Below are positions 28,250 through 38,217 of a stretch of 64,000 bases of DNA, one piece after another. The notes beneath the pieces are model-generated. The model saw only the letters and a program-made list of their open reading frames with translations. It searched no databases and was not told where the DNA came from. The stretch is taken from contig JAFLBG010000003.1 in the NCBI GenBank assembly GCA_017303975.1, positions 93,864 through 157,863 on the forward strand, in the 5' to 3' direction. Numbering within the stretch: the stretch's first letter is position 1; every line of letters begins with the position of its first letter. The position numbers and the translations under genes are program-made. Source of the stretch: Bacteroidota bacterium. GTDB lineage: Bacteria > Bacteroidota > Bacteroidia > JAFLBG01.

Positions 28250-31200
28250 ATGTGTAAAAAAATAAAAATTTTACTTTTTGTTTTCACTCTGCTATGCGTA
28301 AGTGTGGGCTTTTCAGCATCCGGTTTTATCGAGAATAAAGGGCAGGTGTTAGATTTTAATGGAAATTCAAGGAGTGATATAAAGTATGTAAAGACAACTC
28401 CTGATTTAAATTTATATTTCTTTGATACTAAAATTTCGTATGTACTTCATAATATAAATTCCGTAAACAAAGTTTATTTCGAAGCGTTAGAAACAAAAAC
28501 AAAAGAACTTTTTGAAGGCACGATAACTAAAGCTCAGTTTGACGAAGTTGCCCTTTCTAACCCCCGTATTTCATATCATCGATTGGATTTGGAGTTTGTT
28601 GGCGGAAATTACAATCCTCTGATAAGTGCCTCTAATCAATTAAGTGGATACAACAATTATTATTATTCAGGGATAAAAGCTGAGAATGTAAAGTCGTACA
28701 ATAAATTAGGTTATAGTGGTGTTTACGAGGGAATTGATTTTAGCTTTTACGAAACAGAATCAAAAATAGTAAAGTATGATATTGTTGTTCATCCTACCGG
28801 AGATGTGAATGATATAAAATTAAAGTATACGGGAGCAGATAAGGTTGAATTGGAGAATAATGTACTTTCAATACATACTGGATTGCAAGTAATAAAGGAA
28901 AATCTGCCTAAAATTTACCAGACAATTAATGGGAGAATAGAGGAGGTAAAATCGGAGTATAAGATTATTGAGCAAAATGAAAACTATACTGTTATTGGGT
29001 TTCAAGCCCATCGATATAATAAGCAATACGATTTAGTTATCGACCCTGCTGTTTGGACTACCTATATGGGGGGCACGAACGGGGAAATTCCATATTCTGT
29101 TGTTGCCGATAATCAAGATAATTCTATTTTTTGTGGAACAACTGCTTCACTAAATTTTCCTGTAACTGTTGGAGCCTTTCAAACAAATCACGCAGGAGGT
29201 ATTAACAATAATATGGCCGGGCTTTGGCCTATAGGGCAATGCGATGCGTATTTAATTAAATTTGATTTTAATGGGAATAGGCTTTGGTCGACCTATTTTG
29301 GCAGTACTGCTGGTAATGATGATTTTAGAGCAGTTTGTGTTGATCCAAATGGAAATATTGTTGCTGGTGGATTATCTACAAATGGCGTGATTCCTGGCTT
29401 GGGTTCTGGCTTGCAAAATACCTATAGCGGAGGAAATACAGATGGATATTTGGCAAAATTTAATTCAGCCGGAAATTTAGTTACCTCTACATACTTTGGA
29501 GGTAACGGACAGGATTGGTTGTTAGATGTTGCCAGAGATAATGCTGGAAATTTTGTGGCTGTAGGTTATACTACTTCTTCAAATTTGCCTATGGTTGGAA
29601 ATACTTACCAAGCAAGCAATGGGGGATTTATAGATATTTACATTGCAAAATTTAACAATAACTTAAATGCGTTGCAGTTCTCTACTTATTATGGAGGAAC
29701 AGGATCAGAGTATGCATTCGGAGTTGATGTAGACTCGAATAATGATATTTGCATTGTAGGTTCAAGCAATGGATTGGGTAGCGGGTTTCCAACTACTGCC
29801 GGTGCATTTCAAACTACTTACGGAGGGCAAAACAATTTTTTAACAGCTGGAGGAGATGGAGTAATACTAAAATTTTCTTCTGCCGGAAACCGTTTGTGGG
29901 CTACCTATTATGGAAATCCAGGTACTGATTATACGACAGCTGTAGCAGTTGATCAAAATGATGATATTGTAATTTGTGGTATTACAAATAAAAGCGCACC
30001 TGCTAATAATACTTATTTTAGCACTCCGGGTGCTTTCCAACTATCGCATGCCGGAGGCGGTACTGCATCTTATTCTTTGGATAGTTATGTGGCAAAATTT
30101 TCTCCTTCAGGCACTAGAATTTGGGGTACCTATTTAGGAGGATCAGTTGGTGGAGCAAGTTCATCAAACAAGCCGGATGATTATGCAATGGGAATTGCAA
30201 TTACAAGTGAGAATGATATTGTAGTAACCGGAGATTCTTATACAACAGATTTTCCAAATACAACTTGTTCATACCAAGGCAATGTTGTCAATCAATACGA
30301 GCAAATTTTCATTACCACATTCAATCCTTCCGGGAAGTTAATTTGTTCCAGCTTGCTAGTAAATTCAGCTAGTGCAAGTGGTCATAATGATATGTCTATT
30401 TTTTCAGGATGGGGCACATCGGGTGGATATATTGATGCACGTAAAGGATTTGGATATCTAACAGCTCATAATTTAGCAGGAAATGCACCTGTTACTACTG
30501 GTGCATTTCAAACAACAAAAATGGGGAGCAGAGAACCAATAGCCTCCAGAATATGTTTATACACTTGTGGCAATAGCACTCTTACCGCAAGCTACACAAG
30601 TACAACACCAACAATTTGTATCAATCAAAGTGTAACATACACCGGCATCCCTAATACATGCGATACCACTAGAACCAAGTATCTATGGACATTTCCGGGA
30701 GGAACCCCAGCAACTTCTACAAATAAAACACCTACTGTTAATTATAATGCAGCCGGACTTTTCAATTTCAAGTTGAGAATTACTACTCCGTGTGATACAG
30801 ATTCTGTGGTGGTAGCAAATTATGTAACTGTTTCTAATCCGATACTAACTAGTACTATTACTAATGCTAGTTGCTTTGGATTAGCAGATGGGCAAGCTAC
30901 TGCAAGCTTAAGTTCCGGTATAGCGCCATATACGTATTCATGGAGCAATGCACAAACAAACTCAGCTGCGACATTTTTGGGTATTGGTACCTATAGTGTG
31001 GTAGTTTCGGATGCAATTGGTTGCTCCGCAACCGGACAGGTTACCATTACAGAGCCACCTCAATTACAGTTTTCGTTACAGCTCCAACAAGGTGTTTTGT
31101 GTAACGGAATACCTACCGGACAAATTACCTCTCAAACATCAGGTGGTGTGGGTGCTTATACATATGTGTGGTCTGTTGTCAACAATACAGGAGCTGCGGC

Positions 31201-32770
31201 TTCAAATTTAAACGCAGGCATATATGGTGCTACGGTTCAAGATGGGAATGGATGTATTGCAAGTGATACTATACATTTAAATCAACCCGGCTCTTTGATA
31301 GGATTTATTTCCACTTTAACCAATGTGCTTTGCAATGGAGATGCCACGGGGTCTGCTACTGCTGCTGCTATTGGAGGTGTTGGTGCATACACGTATTCGT
31401 GGAGTAGTGGACAAAATACTGCTGTTGTTAATTCATTTACAGCTAATACGTATACGGTAACAATTACAGATGCCAATGGATGCACTGCACAAGCGTATGC
31501 AAATATTACCGAACCACCTTTGCTTCAAGTGTCATCAGTAGTTCAATCTACTGTTGATTGTTTTGGAAATAATAATGGCTCTGCAATAGCGAATCCTAAT
31601 GGCGGGACAGGAAGTTATACGTATTCTTGGAGCAATGGACAGCAAACACATGTAGCCAATGGGTTGCCCGCAGGTACCTATCAAGTTTTAGTTACAGATG
31701 CAAATGGTTGTACAGAAAATGCATCTATGCAAATTACAGAACCAACAGCTCTAACAGCTCAAATAACAGGGCCCACAGATATTTGTATGGGGGCTGCAAA
31801 TGCAAGCATATTGGCTACTCCGGCAGGAGGCACGCCTAGTTATTCATTTAGTTGGAGCAATAATCAACAAACAGCGGGACTCAATAACATTGGAGCTGGA
31901 GTATATAATTTAGTTGTTACAGACGCCAATGGATGTACTTTGGCAACAAGCCATACTATACAATTAAATCCAGCATTGCAGCCACAACCAACCTTTACAG
32001 TTGATAAACTATCGGGGTGCGGGCCATTATGTGTAAATTTTATAAATACAACTACTAATACACAAAGTTTGATGTGGGAATTTGGTAGTAACGGTATAAC
32101 GTCCACTAACTCTTCCGAACAATATTGCTTTACAAGTCCAGGTAGTTTTAATATTGCATTAACTGTTGTAGATAATAATGGATGCAGTGCTACTCTTACA
32201 CAAACAAATTTTATTACTGTACATCCCAATCCAGTGGCGCAGTTTAACTCTAGTGTAAGTGAGACCAGTATTTTGGAGTCGCAGGTTCAATTTGTTAGTA
32301 CATCAATTTTGTCTAACAGTTTAAATTGGAGTTTAGGAGATAGTACTTTTGTAAGTACCTTATTCCCGGATAATTCAATAAGCCACACCTACAAAGACAC
32401 AGGTGTGTATGCGGTTAAACTAGTAGTAGTAACAGAATTTGGGTGTAAGGATAGTACAATCGAATATATTTATATAAAAGATGATTACACACAATACATT
32501 CCCAATAGTTTTACTCCGAATGGCGATGGCATTAATGATGTATTTATGCCATCAGGTATTGGGGTTGAGGCTAAGGATTATTTATTTGAAATATACAATC
32601 GATGGGGCGAAAAAATTTGGAGCACTAAAGAAATTTATAAAGGGTGGGATGGCAGAGCTAATGATGGAAAACTGATAGCCCAACAAGATGTGTTTATATA
32701 CGTATTACACATCAACGATATCTACGAAAGAAAACATCGCTTTGTAGGAAGCGTTACTATTATTAAATAG
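28250..32770 (+). CDS. Giant secreted SBBP / SprB-repeat protein with type B T9SS domain
   Basis: With 1506 residues this is the largest protein in the window. Order: signal peptide (ILLFVFTLLCVSVGFSA); an N-terminal domain common to SBBP proteins (SGFIENKGQVLDFNG) to about residue 265; SBBP propeller repeats to about 780 (VDPNGNIVAGG, AGNFVAVGYT); a PKD-like unit; about five SprB repeats (ASCFGLADGQATA, VLCNGDATGSATAA, VDCFGNNNGSAIA, each ending GTY-VTDANGC-ITEP); another PKD unit (LNWSLGDSTF); and the gliding-motility domain (IPNSFTPNGDGINDVFMP ... VGSVTIIK). SprB repeats are known from the mobile gliding adhesin SprB. An adhesin role is the best inference. Confidence 0.9.
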   Translation: MCKKIKILLFVFTLLCVSVGFSASGFIENKGQVLDFNGNSRSDIKYVKTTPDLNLYFFDTKISYVLHNINSVNKVYFEALETKTKELFEGTITKAQFDEVALSNPRISYHRLDLEFVGGNYNPLISASNQLSGYNNYYYSGIKAENVKSYNKLGYSGVYEGIDFSFYETESKIVKYDIVVHPTGDVNDIKLKYTGADKVELENNVLSIHTGLQVIKENLPKIYQTINGRIEEVKSEYKIIEQNENYTVIGFQAHRYNKQYDLVIDPAVWTTYMGGTNGEIPYSVVADNQDNSIFCGTTASLNFPVTVGAFQTNHAGGINNNMAGLWPIGQCDAYLIKFDFNGNRLWSTYFGSTAGNDDFRAVCVDPNGNIVAGGLSTNGVIPGLGSGLQNTYSGGNTDGYLAKFNSAGNLVTSTYFGGNGQDWLLDVARDNAGNFVAVGYTTSSNLPMVGNTYQASNGGFIDIYIAKFNNNLNALQFSTYYGGTGSEYAFGVDVDSNNDICIVGSSNGLGSGFPTTAGAFQTTYGGQNNFLTAGGDGVILKFSSAGNRLWATYYGNPGTDYTTAVAVDQNDDIVICGITNKSAPANNTYFSTPGAFQLSHAGGGTASYSLDSYVAKFSPSGTRIWGTYLGGSVGGASSSNKPDDYAMGIAITSENDIVVTGDSYTTDFPNTTCSYQGNVVNQYEQIFITTFNPSGKLICSSLLVNSASASGHNDMSIFSGWGTSGGYIDARKGFGYLTAHNLAGNAPVTTGAFQTTKMGSREPIASRICLYTCGNSTLTASYTSTTPTICINQSVTYTGIPNTCDTTRTKYLWTFPGGTPATSTNKTPTVNYNAAGLFNFKLRITTPCDTDSVVVANYVTVSNPILTSTITNASCFGLADGQATASLSSGIAPYTYSWSNAQTNSAATFLGIGTYSVVVSDAIGCSATGQVTITEPPQLQFSLQLQQGVLCNGIPTGQITSQTSGGVGAYTYVWSVVNNTGAAASNLNAGIYGATVQDGNGCIASDTIHLNQPGSLIGFISTLTNVLCNGDATGSATAAAIGGVGAYTYSWSSGQNTAVVNSFTANTYTVTITDANGCTAQAYANITEPPLLQVSSVVQSTVDCFGNNNGSAIANPNGGTGSYTYSWSNGQQTHVANGLPAGTYQVLVTDANGCTENASMQITEPTALTAQITGPTDICMGAANASILATPAGGTPSYSFSWSNNQQTAGLNNIGAGVYNLVVTDANGCTLATSHTIQLNPALQPQPTFTVDKLSGCGPLCVNFINTTTNTQSLMWEFGSNGITSTNSSEQYCFTSPGSFNIALTVVDNNGCSATLTQTNFITVHPNPVAQFNSSVSETSILESQVQFVSTSILSNSLNWSLGDSTFVSTLFPDNSISHTYKDTGVYAVKLVVVTEFGCKDSTIEYIYIKDDYTQYIPNSFTPNGDGINDVFMPSGIGVEAKDYLFEIYNRWGEKIWSTKEIYKGWDGRANDGKLIAQQDVFIYVLHINDIYERKHRFVGSVTIIK

Positions 32771-32813
32771 CGCATAGCTTTCGTAGATTTTTCTGAGATG
32801 CCTACATGTTTTT

Positions 32814-34490
32814 TTACACAGCTAATTTTTTATAGCGAATGCGTTTAGGTTCTTCATTGCCCATACGTTTCTTTCTGTTTTCTTCATAGTCAGAATATCC
32901 ACCTTCAAAATAATATACTTGAGAGTTTCCTTCAAACGCAAGAATATGAGTACAAACCCTGTCTAAAAACCAACGGTCGTGGGAAATAATTACAGCACAT
33001 CCTGCAAAATCTTCCAACGCCTCTTCTAGAGCACGTAAGGTGTTTACATCTAAATCGTTGGTGGGCTCATCCAATAAAAGCACATTGGCTTCCGATTTTA
33101 ATGTTAATGCTAAATGCAATCTGTTTCTCTCTCCGCCCGATAGTACACCACACTTCTTGCCTTGATCAGAACCATTAAAATTAAATCGAGAAATATATGC
33201 GCGCGAATTAAGCGCTCTGCCGCCAATTTCAACAATTTCGTTTCCTCCACTCAGTACTTCATAAATTGTTTTGTTTGGATCAATGTCGGTATGTGCTTGA
33301 TCTACGTAGGCAATTTTAACTGTAGGTCCAACTTTAAATTCGCCACTTGAAGGAGTTTCTTGTTTCATTATCATGCGGAACAAAGTTGTTTTCCCTGCAC
33401 CGTTAGGTCCAATAATACCAACTATTCCGGCCGGAGGTAATTTAAAATTCAACCCCTCGTATAACAATCTATCGCCAAACGCTTTTGAAACATTAATTGC
33501 TTCAATTACTTCATTTCCTAAGCGTGGACCATTTGGAATAAATATTTCCAGTTTCTCTTCTTTTTCTTTTGTTCCCTCACCCAACATTTTTTCGTAGTTC
33601 TGCAAACGCGCTTTCTGCTTGGTTTGTCGGCCTTTCGCTCCTTGGCGAACCCAATCCAATTCTCGTTCTAAATTCTTTCTACGTTTACTTTCTTGTTTTT
33701 CTTCTTGTGCTAAACGTTTTGCTTTTTGATCTAACCAAGAAGAGTAATTTCCTTTCCATGGAATACCTTCGCCTCTGTCCATCTCTAAAATCCAGCCGGC
33801 TACGTTGTCTAAGAAATACCTGTCGTGGGTAATAGCCAATACGGTGCCTTTGTAATTTTGTAAATATTGCTCTAGCCAATCAACAGACTCGGCATCCAAG
33901 TGGTTGGTAGGCTCGTCTAATAATAAGATGTCGGGATTTTGAATTAGCAATCTACACAATGCTACCCGTCTTCTTTCTCCACCGGAAAGATTTTTTACAG
34001 CAGCTTCCGATTCCGGGCAACGCAGCGCATCCATAGCTCTTTCGAGACGATTATCTAAATTCCATAAATCGTGTTGTTCAATTAAATCGTTTAAGCGAGC
34101 TTGCTTTTCAATGAGCTTGGTCATCTCCTCATCGCTCATGGGCTCCATAAACTTGTTGTTTACTTCTTCGTATTCTTTTAAAATATTTACGTGTTCTTTG
34201 GCACCTTCGCGCACAATTTCAATAACTGTTTTAGTGTCGTCTAATTGAGGTTCTTGCTCTAAATAGCCAATGGAATACCCCGGAGAGTAATGCACTTCGC
34301 CTTGATAGGATTTTTCAACGCCTGCAATAATTTTCATTACGGTAGATTTACCAGAACCATTAGAACCGATAATGCCAATCTTAGCACCATAATAAAATGA
34401 AAGGTAAATATCTTTTAAAATTGTTTTTCCGGTATTAAGTGATTTAGTCACATTTACCATGGAAAATATTATTTGACGACCTTCTGACAT
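32814..34490 (-). CDS. ettA: Energy-dependent translational throttle protein EttA (ABC-F)
   Basis: The 558-residue twin-ABC protein binds the ribosomal E site and gates the first peptide bond according to ATP/ADP. Domain 1 has GSNGSGKSTVMKI, the long arm insertion (about residues 95-140), LSGGERRRVAL and LLLDEPTNHLDAES. Domain 2 has GPNGAGKTTLF, LSGGERNRLHLAL and LLLDEPTNDLD. The toggle region MDRGEGIPWKGNYSSWLDQK and the end RYKKLAV are typical EttA. It converges on the giant T9SS gene. Confidence 0.94.
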   Translation of the reverse strand: MSEGRQIIFSMVNVTKSLNTGKTILKDIYLSFYYGAKIGIIGSNGSGKSTVMKIIAGVEKSYQGEVHYSPGYSIGYLEQEPQLDDTKTVIEIVREGAKEHVNILKEYEEVNNKFMEPMSDEEMTKLIEKQARLNDLIEQHDLWNLDNRLERAMDALRCPESEAAVKNLSGGERRRVALCRLLIQNPDILLLDEPTNHLDAESVDWLEQYLQNYKGTVLAITHDRYFLDNVAGWILEMDRGEGIPWKGNYSSWLDQKAKRLAQEEKQESKRRKNLERELDWVRQGAKGRQTKQKARLQNYEKMLGEGTKEKEEKLEIFIPNGPRLGNEVIEAINVSKAFGDRLLYEGLNFKLPPAGIVGIIGPNGAGKTTLFRMIMKQETPSSGEFKVGPTVKIAYVDQAHTDIDPNKTIYEVLSGGNEIVEIGGRALNSRAYISRFNFNGSDQGKKCGVLSGGERNRLHLALTLKSEANVLLLDEPTNDLDVNTLRALEEALEDFAGCAVIISHDRWFLDRVCTHILAFEGNSQVYYFEGGYSDYEENRKKRMGNEEPKRIRYKKLAV

Positions 34491-34564
34491 AGGAGTAGTA
34501 TTTTATATAGTTAGCGAATGTAAAGTTTTAATAATTAGAGATTGCAAATATCGGAAAATAGCGC

Positions 34565-34921
34565 TTATTTAAAATAAGTAATGTAATTATTATCAATCTC
34601 CACTATAAAACGGGATTCATTATTAAGTTTTTGGATGGAAGTTAGATTTTCTGATAAAATCCTTATAAGTTCTAGATTTGATATATTACCGAGGCTAATT
34701 TTTATGAGTTTTTTGGGAGTGTTTTTTATAAAAAAGCTATTCCTAAAATCGTGGTCTTTTGTAATTATTATTAAATCGTTAGTGTCGGCATAACTGGAAA
34801 TATCATCATCTTTTGTGTGCCAACTATCTAAAATTTTATTAACGTGAAATGTTTCAAAATTTAGTGAATTTAAATAATTCACAACCTTGTATTAAATGTG
34901 CACATCACAAAGAAATCTCAT
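34565..34921 (-). pseudogene. DUF5615 PIN-like toxin, disrupted by a nonsense codon
   Basis: Read from the ATG at 34921, which overlaps the antitoxin stop as TAATG, the frame gives MRFLCDVHI, a TAA stop at 34892-34894, then YKVVNYLNSLNFETFHV and on to residue 118. The family normally starts MKFLCDVHIS-YK, so the stop looks like a single C-to-A change in a serine codon (TCA to TAA). A GTG at 34882 could restart translation, but it would omit the N-terminal Asp thought to bind metal in these PIN-like RNases. The rest is intact (TNDLIIITKDHDFRNSFF). The toxin is probably inactive, or made only by read-through. Confidence 0.8.
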
Positions 34922-35163
34922 TAAGCAGCGTCTTTTATCGATTTGCCGGACAAATAAAGTTTAGCAAAGTTTAAACTTGCCAGTATATCTTCTTTTTCCA
35001 GCTCAGGATGATCTGCTATTATTTGCTCAATCGTCATACCCGAACCAAGCAAATCAATTATAACTTCTACAGGCCATCGCATCCCTCGAATGCAAGGTTT
35101 CCCATGACAAATATTTTGGTCTATTGTAATTCGATCTAATAAATTCATGATTGTATTTTGCAT
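34921..35163 (-). CDS. DUF433 antitoxin
   Basis: This small helical protein carries the DUF433 core: DRITIDQNICHGKPCIRGMR, then VEVIIDLLGSGMTIEQIIAD and HPELEKEDILASLNFA. DUF433 proteins are the cognate antitoxins of DUF5615 PIN-like toxins and are thought to bind DNA and autoregulate. The ATG at 35163 (MQNTIMNLLDR) was chosen; 35148 is also possible, and the upstream TTG at 35202 is unlikely. Its stop overlaps the toxin start by one base. The neighbour toxin carries a nonsense codon, so this may be an orphaned antitoxin. Confidence 0.82.
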   Translation of the reverse strand: MQNTIMNLLDRITIDQNICHGKPCIRGMRWPVEVIIDLLGSGMTIEQIIADHPELEKEDILASLNFAKLYLSGKSIKDAA

Positions 35164-35208
35164 AAAATTAATGATTTTTGGTAACAAATAGAGGCTCCTC
35201 AAAATTAA

Positions 35209-35346
35209 CTAAATGAAGTTTTTTTTAAGTCGGATGCTTTTTTACCGTTATTTTTTGCCATAGTTGCGAAAGCAGGAATCTCTTTTATTGAAAATGAGAT
35301 TGAGGGTTTCGCAGTAATGAAAATAATAGAAAACATACTTAAATAA
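35209..35346 (+). pseudogene. Possible 3' gene remnant (about 45 codons, no start)
   Basis: Between stops, one plus-strand frame reads through codons such as FLPLFFAIVAKAGISFIENE and GFAVMKIIENILK, then TAA. The composition looks coding, but there is no start codon and no family was recognised. It lies between the toxin-antitoxin pair and a T9SS gene and may be the tail of a lost gene. Confidence 0.25.
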
Positions 35347-35474
35347 ATTGGGTTTCAAATAAATTCATTAATTAACAAACCTTGAAAAGTGCAAGAAATC
35401 CCCTTTTTTATCCTTGCTGCAAATTGGTAATCCAAACTATATTTGAACTATTAATAATAATAAAACCTAATACC

Positions 35475-36296
35475 ATGAAAACAATTTTTTTTTTACTCAT
35501 ACTGTTTTTATTTACTGCAAAGCAGCAAATAAAATCACAAATAGTTTATACTGATGTGCAAGATACAACTGTTAGCTATTTAAACGGGGGCGGTTATTTA
35601 TTAGATGTAAATAATGATGCTATAACAGACTATTCTTTTGCTGTTGGTGGAGATTCAACCTTGCAATATTGGAGAATATTTGGAATGGCAAGTATTGGCA
35701 ATACCTACGATTCTATAAACCCGACTGCACCTTTTGGTGTAAATGTTTTTGCTCATTCCATAAGTGCATCAATAGATTCAGGAATTAGTTGGCGAATGTA
35801 TCCGGGCATGAATTTTATGTCATTTGAAGTCGCACAATATGATACTGGTAATGCTCAATACTACTGGTGTGGTGTTACCGATAAATTTATGGCATTGAAA
35901 TTTATGATTGGAACAAATACGCACTATGGTTGGCTTAGAATGGATGTTGCAAATAATGCTTCTTGGATGAAAGTAAAAGATTATGCTTTTAACAGCCAGC
36001 CCAATCAACCAATATTGGCTGGACAAACAAACAATGGAATGGTAGGAAGGGCTGATGATTTTAAAGATGTAGGGTTTTCATTATTCCCAAATCCTACAAC
36101 CGGATTATTAAATATAAGGGCAACCAATACCCAAGCACAAAATTTTGTTGTATTGGATATGTCGGGTAGAAAAGTTCTTACGCTCTCAGAGCATACATCA
36201 CACCTGCAAACTATTGATTGCTCAACGTTAGAGAGAGGCATGTATTTATTAAAAGATGAAGAGTCGCAACAAGCAATTAGATTCATCAAGGAATAA
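35475..36296 (+). CDS. Secreted protein of unknown function with type A T9SS tail
   Basis: Started at the ATG at 35475 (273 residues), the protein has a clear signal peptide (MKTIFFLLILFLFTAKQQIK). An in-frame codon at 35382 would place 31 residues before it and is unlikely. The mature part is beta-rich (TTVSYLNGGGYLLDVNND) without a recognised catalytic motif. The end is a type A sorting tail: FSLFPNPTTGLLNIRA, then MSGRKVLTLSE and LERGMYLLKDEE. The AraC-type regulator gene starts 23 bases later and may be co-transcribed. Confidence 0.8.
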   Translation: MKTIFFLLILFLFTAKQQIKSQIVYTDVQDTTVSYLNGGGYLLDVNNDAITDYSFAVGGDSTLQYWRIFGMASIGNTYDSINPTAPFGVNVFAHSISASIDSGISWRMYPGMNFMSFEVAQYDTGNAQYYWCGVTDKFMALKFMIGTNTHYGWLRMDVANNASWMKVKDYAFNSQPNQPILAGQTNNGMVGRADDFKDVGFSLFPNPTTGLLNIRATNTQAQNFVVLDMSGRKVLTLSEHTSHLQTIDCSTLERGMYLLKDEESQQAIRFIKE

Positions 36297-36319
36297 ATCC
36301 TTTTACTTATATTTAATTT

Positions 36320-37201
36320 ATGAGTAGTAAGAAGTCAATACCTACATATGAGTTGTATGATAAGTTAGAGCAGAGTATTCCATTTAATTGTATTGAGTTA
36401 AAAGAAAAGAGTGCTTATGATACAACTGAACATCATAGGCACTCGTATTACGAAGTGTTTTTGTTTAGCAAGGGTAGTGGAAAGCATACAATTGATTTTA
36501 ACGAGTATGAGATAAAACCTTATTCGGTACATTTTGTTTCTCCCGGACAAATCCATTTAGTAAATAGAAGTTTAAATTCTGCCGGGTTTGTATTTTTGTT
36601 CTCTAGAGAGTTTTATCAATTGGAACATACCAATACTGATAGCTTGTTTGAGCTGCCATTCTTTAACAATACTTCCGGGGTGCCCATTTTACAGCTAAAT
36701 GCAGTTGTTTTTGCTGAGTTTATTGCAACACTCAACCAAATTATTGCTGAAAATAATTCTACAAACCAAGACAAAGAAAGCATCATACGTGCGTATCTAA
36801 ATATACTTTTTATAAAACTCAAACGGATTTACGAAAGCGAGACTATTCACATCAATACAGCCTTGCGTCATAAATCCGAATTAGTAAAAAAGTTGAGAAT
36901 TTTAATCGAGAAGTTTTTTATTACCCACCATAAGCCTAGTCAATATGCTGACTTGTTAAATATCAGCACAGGCTATTTGAATGAATTAACTAATGAAGTA
37001 GTTGGAAAGTCTTCTACCGAACTTATTAATGAGCGAATTGTTCTAGAAGCAAAACGTATCTTGTTTCACTCCGATAAAACAGTAAGTGAAATTGCAACTG
37101 AATTAAACTACGAAGATCCAGCCTATTTTACTCGCTTTTTTAAATCTAATACCGGACTAAGCCCACTTGAGTATAGGGAAAAACAAAAAGCAAAACAGTA
37201 G
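36320..37201 (+). CDS. AraC family transcriptional regulator
   Basis: The 293-residue protein has an N-terminal cupin-like sensing domain (HRHSYYEVFLFSKGSGKHTI, KPYSVHFVSPGQIH) and a C-terminal AraC double helix-turn-helix (residues about 190-290) with KTVSEIATELNYEDPAYFTR and FFKSNTGLSPLEYRE. It binds DNA and probably responds to a small ligand. The gene lies 23 bases after the T9SS gene at 35475, so it may sit in the same transcript. Target genes are unknown. Confidence 0.93.
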   Translation: MSSKKSIPTYELYDKLEQSIPFNCIELKEKSAYDTTEHHRHSYYEVFLFSKGSGKHTIDFNEYEIKPYSVHFVSPGQIHLVNRSLNSAGFVFLFSREFYQLEHTNTDSLFELPFFNNTSGVPILQLNAVVFAEFIATLNQIIAENNSTNQDKESIIRAYLNILFIKLKRIYESETIHINTALRHKSELVKKLRILIEKFFITHHKPSQYADLLNISTGYLNELTNEVVGKSSTELINERIVLEAKRILFHSDKTVSEIATELNYEDPAYFTRFFKSNTGLSPLEYREKQKAKQ

Positions 37202-37279
37202 GCATTGGGATGCTGAGGTGTGCTCAAGAGTGCTTAATGATGCTGATAGTGGTCATTTTTTTTCTTAATTCAATTTGTT

Positions 37280-37287
37280 TACCTTTG
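37280..37287 (+). promoter_or_regulatory. -7 box for the lipoprotein gene at 37318
   Basis: TACCTTTG is a perfect TAnnTTTG match, 30 bases before the ATG at 37318, with a T-run in the -33 region. This is one of the clearest promoters in the window. Confidence 0.6.
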
Positions 37288-37317
37288 CTCAAATTATTTT
37301 ATTAACTAAACAAATTT

Positions 37318-38154
37318 ATGACGATGATTACTCCCCTAAAAAAACTAGGTTTACTGCTTTTGGCAGGAATGATTACAATTTCTTCATGTAAAAAAGAAGA
37401 AGAAGCAACTCCGGAAGAAGAAACACCGGTACCAACTGTTACTACTCCAGGAACTCCGGGAACAACTGTACCAGGGAGCGATGGAACCTTTGTAAACTTA
37501 AAATCTGTGGTATATACAACCATGATTTTACCGTTTGTTGGAGCAAATACTACAAAAGTTTATTCAGAGTCATCAATAGCTTCTGTGATGACGTCTTCTA
37601 CTTCATCTACTTTAGTTGATGCAGGTGTTGTAAAATGTAATGATTCTACATTGACTAAGCAATCAAACAATTCTTATATATTCACAAAGCAAAACTCAAA
37701 TTCAACATCGAGTTTTACCACATTTTTTAATAGTGGTGCTTATTGGGATATATCAGGAAATAGCGGAAATAGCGTTCCTGCGTTTACTTCTTCTACTTAT
37801 GCAATACCAAGTACTCCTCAACTTACATTCCCTACAGATTCAGCGCCTACAATAAGTAAATCTGGAAGCTATTATGTTTATTTCGGATATATTAGCAATT
37901 GCGATTCTGTAATCTGTCAAATTGTTGGTGGTAATGGAACTGTTCTTACTTCAAAGCCATTAGCTCCAGGTGCATATGGACATACTTTTACATCTGCTGA
38001 AATGGGAACTCTTCAACCAAGCTTAACAACTGGCGGCATCCCTACTGGACAAATTGGTGTGTATGCTTACAAATACAGCAGCCAAACCGTAAGTGGTAAA
38101 AAATATTGGTACATTAACATTGGTGCCAAAACCTATATGGCGAATATTAAGTAA
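37318..38154 (+). CDS. Lipoprotein of unknown function
   Basis: The 278-residue lipoprotein has a signal peptide ending at the lipobox ITISSC (Cys24). A Glu-rich then Thr/Pro/Gly-rich linker (KKEEEATPEEETPVPTVTTP) tethers a beta-rich domain with many Ser and Thr. The acidic residues right after the Cys resemble the lipoprotein export signal used for surface lipoproteins in Bacteroidota. No catalytic motif or named domain is seen. The gene has its own perfect -7 box and a strong terminator, so it is a single-gene unit. Confidence 0.75.
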   Translation: MTMITPLKKLGLLLLAGMITISSCKKEEEATPEEETPVPTVTTPGTPGTTVPGSDGTFVNLKSVVYTTMILPFVGANTTKVYSESSIASVMTSSTSSTLVDAGVVKCNDSTLTKQSNNSYIFTKQNSNSTSSFTTFFNSGAYWDISGNSGNSVPAFTSSTYAIPSTPQLTFPTDSAPTISKSGSYYVYFGYISNCDSVICQIVGGNGTVLTSKPLAPGAYGHTFTSAEMGTLQPSLTTGGIPTGQIGVYAYKYSSQTVSGKKYWYINIGAKTYMANIK

Positions 38155-38173
38155 ACTATATAAACAATATTTT

Positions 38174-38209
38174 AAAAAAGGCTTGCTGAACATTCAGCAA
38201 GCCTTTTTT
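38174..38209 (+). terminator. Bidirectional rho-independent terminator
   Basis: GGCTTGCTGAA (38180-38190) pairs with TTCAGCAAGCC (38193-38203), with an A-run before and a T-run after. It serves the lipoprotein gene ending at 38154 and, in the other direction, the small secreted protein gene ending at 38218. Confidence 0.9.
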
Positions 38210-38217
38210 ATGTTTTA

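Noticed and set aside
30840..31990. Tandem DNA repeats, considered as CRISPR or satellite
   Set aside because: Units are long, diverged and in frame, and encode SprB repeats; there are no spacers of uniform length and no cas genes.
31864..32229. 121-codon antisense frame in the SprB/PKD gene
   Set aside because: It is a by-product of repetitive coding sequence on the plus strand; no homology or start signal.
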